Assembly (NCBI GenBank): GCA_031769625.1
Contig: JAUIMM010000570.1
Span: 1,238,501 to 1,302,500 of the forward strand
Length of the DNA: 64,000 bases
Origin: Taudactylus pleione
Taxonomy: Eukaryota > Chordata > Amphibia > Anura > Myobatrachidae
Reading direction: 5' to 3'
The position numbers and the translations under genes were made by a program. Every line of letters starts with the position of its first letter. The stretch's first letter is position 1. Below the pieces are notes generated by a model. It saw only the letters and a list, made by a program, of their open reading frames with translations, made no database searches and was not told the origin of the DNA. This document shows positions 57,119 to 64,000 of this stretch, one piece after another.

Positions 57119-57215
57119 TTCGCTAACATGGCGCCGGGCGGCCATTCGCAAAATGGCGTCGTGCAGATCTCATTTTCAAAATGGAGTCTTGTCGCCATTT
57201 GCAAGATGGCGTCGC
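57119..57215. promoter_or_regulatory. Cluster of YY1-like ATGGCG sites
   Basis: Within about 90 bp there are AACATGGCGCC, CGGCCATTCG, AAAATGGCGTC, AAAATGGAGTC, TCGCCATTTGC and AAGATGGCGTC, that is six matches or near-matches to the YY1 core AANATGGCG on both strands. Function is not shown. Confidence 0.4.
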
Positions 57216-57821
57216 TCCAATCCAATTTTTAACTGATCCTGTCTCAGCCAATTATCTGGCTTCGACAGATCTTTTCATGTAAGTGTGTGTGTGAGCTTAT
57301 AGGAATATATACACCCATTGGTGGAAGTAAACACACCCTTTGGGTGGAGCAGACCACGCCCCCACAACGGCGCATTCTACAGCCATCTGCAATCTCCCTC
57401 AAAGTCATTTTCAAAAGTAGGCAAGTATGCTTTTATCACTCTTTTCTATTGCTAAAAGGTGCTCAAGAACTTTTCCATTATCTATGAAGGATATACTGCC
57501 ATATACAATACTAATTGTGAAGAGCACCGCTCGGCTGCTTTCTCCCGCTCATACAAAATGTATGGGCTTCGCATTTAACAAGGAGTGGTGCTTGCGACTT
57601 ACCACCCATTGTGAAGATTCAAACTCACCAGGTTATCCTGGCATCTAGCTGTGCTGGCAAGTGGTAATGTATCCCGGCGGGTAGCTGGCATCCAGGACAT
57701 TACCCACAATGCAGTGCTGCAGCTCCATCTCCAGGCCCCGCTCTTTGCCCCCTCCCTCTCGCTCTCCGCCCCTTCTCCCCTATTGTCTGCTGCTTCCCTC
57801 CTACTCTCTATGCTGAGGTTC
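57216..57821. other. Unassigned sequence
   Basis: No gene was recognised up to the left end of the Gypsy LTR. Confidence 0.4.
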
Positions 57822-59026
57822 TGTCACGCTTGGCGCTGGGGAAGTGGAAGCTCTGGGTCCGGGTTGCGGGAGGAAACGGAGGCGAGGGGCCTGGATATAT
57901 GTTCTCCTCATCCACAGCTCTCGAGTGTTGACGAGATCTGGGCAATGGTGCGGAGTCTAATCCACAGGATGGTGTTCGCCAGTGACCCCTCCAATCGGGA
58001 TTTGGGCTTAGCTGCACCCTGTGAGCAGGTCGCGGTCCTTTGACCAGGTACCCGAGCTCAGTGGGAATTGGAGACACAAATAACCGTGGCCCTAATAAGA
58101 GATGCCTAAGATTTAAGGCACTGTGGAGTGATCCACAAACAACGTAAAGAAGTCTGGCAATACTGTAGCACAAAGTTCACTAGTGACACGTTTAGCACAC
58201 AGGCAGATATGGTAATTCACTGTTGTATGAAGTTCACTAGAGGCTCGTTTAGCACACAGGCAGATGGTAATTAACTGTTGCACCTGGTTCACTAGAAACT
58301 TGTTTAGCACACAGGCAGATGGTAATACACTGTTGCATGAAGTTCACTAGAGACACGTTTAGCACACAGGCAGATGGTAATTCACTGTTGCACAAGGTTC
58401 ACTAGAGACACGTTTAGCACACAGGCAGATGGTAATACACTGTTGCAAGAAGTTCACTAGAGACATGTTTAGCACACAGGCAGATGGTAATTCACTGTTG
58501 CACAAGGTTCACTAGAGACGTTTAGCACACAGGCAGATGGTAATACACTGTTGCAAGAAGTTCACTAGAGACACGTTTAGCACACAGGCAGATGGTAACT
58601 CACTGTTGCACAGGGATCACAGTAACGTCTTGGCACACAGGCAGAGATGGAACACACTGTAGAGGAAATAGAACGCCAGGAACCTGGACCGGAACTCAAC
58701 TAGGGACTAGGAGACAACCGTTGCTCAGGCAGTTTGCAGAAAGGTGGAAGCAGGCTATATACCCCACAGAACCCTTTGATAGGTGCACAGCGATCAGCTG
58801 ACGCTCACCTATCCCAGGCCAGAAGTACAGTCACATGGGCCGACTGACATGGCGGCGCCCATGCCGGGAACCCCGATTCCAGACACCGGACCGCCCGCAG
58901 TCCCCTATGCATGGGGAGAATGCTCAGCATCCTCTCAGCCGCCGCGCCAGCTGCCCGACCACCCGGGAGATCAAAGGAAGCCGGCGAGGAGGTAAGGCCG
59001 TGCTGATCCCCGGCAGAGCCCTGACA
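57822..59026 (-). repeat. 3' LTR of the Gypsy element
   Basis: About 1205 bp, bounded on the plus strand by TGTCACGCTTGGC and GAGCCCTGACA (TGTCA...TGACA inverted ends). The middle is a 55-bp tandem repeat. Confidence 0.9.
58160..58640. repeat. 55-bp tandem repeat inside the Gypsy 3' LTR
   Basis: The unit contains CGTTTAGCACACAGGCAGAT and CACTGTTGCA. About eight to nine copies are present. Two alternating variants (CACAAGGTTCACTAG and CAAGAAGTTCACTAG) suggest a dimer-type expansion. Confidence 0.9.
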
Positions 59027-62000
59027 GTACCCCCCCTTTCAGGGTGGGCACCGAACACCCCATAGGCTTATTTGGAAATTTCCTATGGAAGTCTCGGACC
59101 AACCGTGGAGCATGCACATCGGAAGCCTTGACCCAAGCCCTTTCTTCGGGACCATAGCCCCTCCAATCGATGAGGTATTGAAGAGTATTAAACTTAAGGC
59201 GTGAATCCAAGATCTTCTCCACTTCAAACTCAGTACCCTGTAAAGTCTGTACTTGAGGCAATTTGGGAGGAACAATTTGAAATCGATTGAGCACCAGAGG
59301 ACGTAAAAGAGAAATATGGAATGTATTGCAGATTTTCATTTGTGGAGGAAGTTCCAACTTATATACTACTGGATTGATTATCTTAATGATGCGATAGGGG
59401 CCAATAAAGCGTGGAGCAAGTTTCATCGTGGGTACCTTCAAACGAATGTTCTTGGAAGATAACCAAACCCTATCCCCAACTTTTAAAAAGTGAACAGCCA
59501 AACGTTTCCTATCGGCAAATCTCTTATAATTCTTTGAGGATTGTACCAAGGAATGGTGAATTTTATTCCACAGGGTTGAAAATGACTCAATCTCCTTGAC
59601 TGCTGCCGGAACTTTTACCGCTGGAAGATGTTCGAAGTCAGGGACTCGGGGATGTCTACCGAAGACAGTGAAGAAGGGTGTGGACTTGGATGACGAATGA
59701 TACCTAAAATTGTGAGAAAATTCTGCCCATGGTAGAAGGTCCACCCAATCATCCTGAGAAGATGATACAAAAAGCCTGATGAAGGTCTCAAGTTCTTGAT
59801 TAACCCTTTCGGTTTGACCATTCATCTGAGGGTGGTATGCTGAAGAAAATTTTAATTTAACTCGACATGTATTGCACAGGGCTCTCCAAAATTTGGCCAC
59901 GAATTGGACCCCACGATCAGAGATTATCTCTTTAGGGAGACCGTGTAATCTGAAGATATCCCGGATGAATATTTTAGCCAATTGAGGAGCCGATGGAAGA
60001 CCAACCAGAGGAACAAAATGTGCCATTTTTGAGAAGCGATCCACGACCACCCATACCGTATTGTGTCCCTTGCATCGAGGTAGCTTGGAAATGAAGTCCA
60101 TAGAGATATGAGTCCATGGGGCAACTGGAACCGGTAATGGGCGTAATGGACCCATCACCCTCCTGCGAGGTGTCTTATGCTGCACACATTTAATACAGGA
60201 CAGGACAAATTCTCTGACATCTCCCTTCATGGTGGGCCACCAGTAGGAATGTAGTAGGAATTGATAAGTTTTAGTGATTCCTGTATGACCAGCAAATAAC
60301 GAAGCATGAGCCCATGTCAACAGTTTTTTACGTAAACTGGGAATAACAAAAAATTTTCCCGGAGGCAGAGAGGATATCTGTGTAGGAGTGAAAACAATTG
60401 GATCAAGAATTGGACGTATCTGCGGATGGTCCTCTTCCTCTACCATAGTCATAAAAGAACGGGAGAGAGCATCCGCTTTTTTGTTTAAAATGCCTGGGCG
60501 AAATCGAAGCCTTAGATTGAACCTGGAAAAAAAAAGAGACCATCGGGCCTGCCTGGCATTCAATCTATGAGCAGTTTGTAGATAAGTCAGGTTCTTATGG
60601 TCTGTAATGACCGTAACTGGAAATCTAGCTCCTTCCAGAAGATAACACCATTCCTCTATTGCCAAGCATATAGCTAATAGTTCCTGATCTCCCATAATAT
60701 AATTTTTCTCTGCGGGAGAGAATTTCCGGGAGAAGAATCCGCTGGGGTGGATCTTCCCATCTTCAGCGATCTGAGACAATACGGCCCCAATTCCAACAGA
60801 GGATGCGTCCACTTCTACCGTAAATGGTTGATCCAGCTGAGGCTGGAGGAGAATTGGGGCTGTGGAAAATGCAATTTTTAATTTTTTAAAAGCTTGTATT
60901 GCTGGATCAGGCCAAGAGGATGGGCTGGCTCCCTTCCTTGTGAGAGAAGTGATAGGAGAGACCAATGTGGAGAAATGTGGAATGAACCTCCTATAATAAT
61001 TTGCAAAACCCAAGAAACGTTGAGTAGCTTTCAACGAAGTAGGCTGAGATTATATGCCCCAGGAAGGGTACCGAGGTCTGATTAAAGAGGCATTTTGACA
61101 ACTTTCCAAAGAGACGATGATTTCAGAGACGAGACAACACTTACATGCTGATGATGGTCTTGTAAGTTTGCAGAAAAAATTAAAATATCATCGAGATAAA
61201 CTACCACAAATTTATAGAGAATGTCCCGAAAAATCTCGTTGACGTAGCCTTGAAATACAGCTGGCGCATTACAGAGTCCAAAAGGCATTACCAGGTACTC
61301 GAAGTGTCCATCCCTAGTATTAAAAGCGGTTTTCCACTCATCCCCTGCCTTTATCCGAATTAAATTGTAGGCCCCGCGTAAGTCTAGTTTGGTGAAAAAC
61401 TGAGCTCCTCGGACCTTGTCGAAAAGTTCGGAAATCAGGGGTAGTGGATACCGATTCTTTATCGTAATTTGGTTTAGGCCCCGATAATCTATACAAGGGC
61501 GGAGCCCTCCGTCCTTTTTCCCTACGAAGAAGAACCCTGCTCAAGCAGGAGAGGATGACGGCCAGATAAATCCTTTAGCAAGGTTGTCCTTAATGTACTC
61601 TGCCATAGCGGTAGTCTCTGGAACAGATAATGGATAAACACGGCCACGAGGAGGGGTCTTCCCCGGAAGCAGGTCAATAGCACAATCCCATGGTCGATGC
61701 GGAGGGAGTTTATCTGCCGCTTGTTCGCAGAATACATCGGCGAAATCCTGGTAGGGCTCTGGTAAATTGGACTGAGAGGGACCCACAGAGATAGAGGGTG
61801 GAGAGAACATCTCAGATGGACAGGTAACTGTGGTTAACTTATGCAAAGGAACCACCTTGGTCAAACACTTCTGTAAACAACTTGATCCCCAGGACAAAAT
61901 TTGCATCTTATTCCAATTGAACACAGGGTTGTGCTTTTTTAACCAGGGTAGCCCCAACACCAGCTCGTAGGGAGACTTAGGTAACACAAATAATTCCAGC

Positions 62001-62365
62001 CATTCCTGATGAAGACATCCAATCTTGATGGATACTGGATGGTAGAGAGAAGAAAGAGATTCTCCTAGCACTGTTTTACCATCTAAGCCGGAGAGTACTA
62101 GTTTATTGGGTAATGGAACGACAGGAATACCTAGAGTCCGAACGAGAGTATCTGAAATGAAATTGCCTGCCGCTCCGGAATCAATTAGACCTTTAACCCT
62201 CTTTGTCCTGGACCCATGGGAAAGCGACACTGGTAGAAGACTGTCTGTTATTTGGGATGACATAACCCCTAACTGAATGCTCCCTACTTCAGTCAGGGTC
62301 TCGCATTTCCCGCAAGCAGAGGACAGTTCTTCAAAATGTGGTCGGGAGCAGCACAATAAATACAT
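58971..62365 (-). pseudogene. pol: Gypsy Pol: protease, reverse transcriptase, RNase H, integrase, chromodomain
   Basis: The frame starting near 62365 overlaps the end of gag and has the protease GLIDSGAAGNFI. Reverse transcriptase begins near PRGRVYPLSVPE. A TGA at 61541-61543 interrupts it, after which the same frame continues through [23 protein letters not shown] and [12 protein letters not shown] (about 61186-61197). The frame changes between about 61140 and 61035. The next open frame (61034-58971) has RNase H (FTVEVDASSVGIGAVLSQ), integrase with an HHCC site, HISMDFISKL, IISDRGVQF and GQTERVNQELE, a GPYRIIKI module and a chromodomain (EKILDSRLKFNTLQYLIDWR...). The open frame ends inside the LTR. 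The chromodomain normally directs integration to particular chromatin. Confidence 0.93.
59027..59041 (-). other. Polypurine tract of the Gypsy element
   Basis: On the minus strand TGAAAGGGGGGGTAC lies directly against the TGTCA end of the 3' LTR. Confidence 0.8.
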
Positions 62366-63246
62366 AATTTATTTTGGAAACGCCTGTTGCGTTCTACAGC
62401 TGTAAGCTTGGACTTATTGACCTGCATGGATTCTTCTTCACTACTAGGAGAGAGAGAAGACTGGTTCACAGGAGGAGTACGGACCTGAAAGCGTTCCCCC
62501 CTGCCTCTACTAGCCCAGCGTTCCCGATGGCGAAGGTCGATCTTGATGCAGAGGGAGGTGACATCGGCAAAGGACTCCGGTAAATCTCTGGAGGCCAAGT
62601 CATCCTTCATCCTTTCTGATAGTCCATGGAGGAAGGATGCCTTGAGAGCTTCCTCGTTCCACTTTAGCTCAGATGCCAGGGTTTGAAACTGAACTACATA
62701 CTGACCAACAGATCGGGTCCCCTGGCGCACACGAAGCAAATCGGATGAGGCTAAAGCGGAGCGGCCTGGTTCGTCAAAAATCCTTTTAAATGCTGAATCA
62801 AATCCTTCATAATTTGACACAATGGGGTCAGCTCGTTCCCACAGGGGAGAGACCCAGTCCAGAGCAGCCCCGGTCAACAGGGAAATAACATATGCCACCT
62901 TTGCTCGAGAGGTGGGGAAATTCTGGGGGAGACATTCAAATTGGATCTCGCATTGGTTAATAAACCCTCGGCACCGCCTGGGATTACCATCAAATCTCTC
63001 CGGGGTTGCCAACTGGAGACAAGATTTAGATCCCGAAGCCCCTTGAGGCAAAACAGGTGGAGGGGGTGCAGCGGCTGCAGCTGGTGGAACCGGGAGAATA
63101 GATGCCAATGTAGTTTGGATCGAGACCAGCTGTCTAGAGAGCTCCTGCAGGTACTGGGCCACTTGCTGTTGGGCTGCCTCCTGGTTATCCATCTGAGAGG
63201 CCAGGTCCTGAAGGGACCCTGTACCTTGGGACCCAGCGGCTTCCAT
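62293..63246 (-). CDS. gag: Gypsy Gag with CCHC zinc knuckle
   Basis: The ATG at 63246 lies only 18 bp after the 5' LTR and opens a frame of about 317 residues. The N-terminal part has a heptad-like helix (LQDLASQMDNQEAAQQQVAQ). The middle fits the Ty3-type capsid region (ATPERFDGNPRRCRGFINQC, ...ALDWVSPLWER). A single CCHC knuckle, CIYCAAPDHILKNC, is near the C-terminus. It overlaps pol by about 70 bp in a frame offset that fits -1 frameshifting. The frame is open upstream into the LTR, but the ATG just after the LTR is the likelier start. Gag would form the particle that holds the element's RNA. Confidence 0.9.
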   Translation of the reverse strand: MEAAGSQGTGSLQDLASQMDNQEAAQQQVAQYLQELSRQLVSIQTTLASILPVPPAAAAAPPPPVLPQGASGSKSCLQLATPERFDGNPRRCRGFINQCEIQFECLPQNFPTSRAKVAYVISLLTGAALDWVSPLWERADPIVSNYEGFDSAFKRIFDEPGRSALASSDLLRVRQGTRSVGQYVVQFQTLASELKWNEEALKASFLHGLSERMKDDLASRDLPESFADVTSLCIKIDLRHRERWASRGRGERFQVRTPPVNQSSLSPSSEEESMQVNKSKLTAVERNRRFQNKLCIYCAAPDHILKNCPLLAGNARP

Positions 63247-63264
63247 TGTGCAGCCTGAACAAAC

Positions 63265-64000
63265 TGTCACGCTTGGCACTGGGGACGTGGAAACTCTGGG
63301 TCCGGGTTGCGGGAGGAAACGAAGGCGAGGGGCCTGGATATATGTTCTCCTCATCCACAGCTCTCGAGTGTTGACGAGACCTGGGCAATGGTGCGGAGTC
63401 TAACTCACAGGATGGTGTTCGCCAGTGACCCCTCCAATTGGGATTTGGGCTTAGCTGCACCCTGTGAGCAGGTCGCGGTCCTTTGACCAGGTACCCGAGC
63501 TAAGTGGGAATTGGAGACACAAATAACCGTGGCCCTAATAAGAGATGCCTAAGATTTAAGGCACTGTGGAGTGATCCACAAACAACGTAAAGAAGTCTGG
63601 CAATACTGTAGCACAAAGTTCACTAGTGACACGTTTAGCACACAGGCAGATATGGTAATTCACTGTTGTATGAAGTTCACTAGAGGCTCGTTTAGCACAC
63701 AGGCAGATGGTAATACACTGTTGCATGAAGTTCACTAGAGACACGTTTAGCACACAGGCAGATGGTAATTCACTGTTGCACAAGGTTCACTAGAGACACG
63801 TTTAGCACACAGGCAGATGGTAATACACTGTTGCAAGAAGTTCACTAGAGACACGTTTAGCACACAGGCAGATGGTAATTCACTGTTGCACAAGGTTCAC
63901 TAGAGACGTTTAGCACACAGGCAGATGGTAATACACTGTTGCAAGAAGTTCACTAGAGACACGTTTAGCACACAGGCAGATGGTAACTCACTGTTGCACA
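63265..64000 (-). repeat. 5' LTR of the Gypsy element, cut by the window end
   Basis: Homologous to 57822 onward from TGTCACGCTTGGC, including the 55-bp tandem repeat. Its outer end lies beyond 64000. Confidence 0.9.
63600..64000. repeat. 55-bp tandem repeat inside the Gypsy 5' LTR
   Basis: Same unit and same two alternating variants as in the 3' LTR. It runs off the window end. Confidence 0.9.

Larger units (their letters stand above)
57822..64000 (-). mobile_element. Ty3/Gypsy chromovirus LTR retrotransposon, right end beyond the window
   Basis: On the minus strand: 5' LTR (63265 to beyond 64000), gag, pol with protease, reverse transcriptase, RNase H, integrase and chromodomain, polypurine tract and 3' LTR (57822-59026). 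The RT-before-integrase order and the C-terminal chromodomain place it among the chromoviruses. One in-frame stop and at least one frameshift in pol make it inactive as it stands. About nine differences in the first 250 bp of the two LTRs indicate an older insertion than the retrovirus. Confidence 0.95.

Noticed and set aside
58160..58640. CRISPR-like array of regular repeats
   Set aside because: It is an LTR-internal tandem repeat with no spacers. The window is eukaryotic.
61338..61544. Separate open frame upstream of the Gypsy RT motif
   Set aside because: It is a shadow of the RT reading frame. The true frame continues after the TGA at 61541.
1..64000. tRNA, rRNA or other structural RNA genes
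   Set aside because: I looked for box-like tRNA sequences and rRNA segments and saw none. Only a primer-binding site complementary to a tRNA was found.

Overview
The window looks like gene-poor, repeat-dominated nuclear DNA from a vertebrate, most likely an anuran amphibian. The reasons are spliceosomal introns inside transposon genes, a retrovirus-like provirus primed by a vertebrate-type tRNA-Gln sequence, a chromodomain Ty3/Gypsy element, PIF/Harbinger, Helitron, Tc1/mariner and LINE remnants, many MITEs, and no convincing host gene. The organism call is inference from repeat composition. One 92-bp coding-like stretch (34406-34497) is the only candidate host exon.

Left part (1-12.6 kb): dispersed inverted-repeat elements. 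These include a perfect-looking hairpin (1774-1879), a CCAAT-rich GC-rich block (2895-3485), a MITE made of consecutive hairpins (4097-4593), two large foldbacks (4885-6047 and 6519-7627), a nested 2.75-kb element with TAA target duplications (7670-10424), and elements containing GGGTTAGGC-like minisatellite.

12587-20084 is a complete 7.5-kb PIF/Harbinger DNA transposon, with terminal inverted repeats GGGCCTGATTCAGA and target duplication TCT. It carries three genes: a three-exon Myb/SANT-like protein (+), a DDE transposase with one intron (-), and a second Myb/SANT-like protein (+). The transposase and the second Myb-like gene have frameshifts. At least six MITEs in the window share its ends and have 3-bp target duplications of their own, so they look like its non-autonomous relatives. 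Several related MITEs are chains of up to eleven hairpins whose arms covary between copies.

Middle (20-36 kb): MITEs, a 31-bp minisatellite, a 2.67-kb GGGAGTATGAYA satellite with a higher-order duplication of about 684 bp, two LINE remnants, a second large hairpin-chain MITE and nested foldbacks.

36669-45646 is a 9-kb endogenous retrovirus on the minus strand. It has LTRs of 404 and 406 bp, a tRNA-Gln(TTG) primer site, a polypurine tract, an open gag, a pol with two in-frame stops and an env with one. Its Gag carries a RanBP2-type zinc finger, which is unusual. Its env frame has no ATG before the signal-like segment and may take its start by splicing from gag.

Right part (46-64 kb): minisatellites, a Tc1/mariner end, a Helitron helicase remnant, a cluster of Harbinger-type MITEs with one inverted pair, a third large hairpin-chain MITE, a possible solo LTR, a cluster of YY1-like sites, and a Ty3/Gypsy chromovirus (57822 to beyond 64000, minus strand) with LTRs of about 1.2 kb. 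Its pol is broken by a stop and frameshifts.
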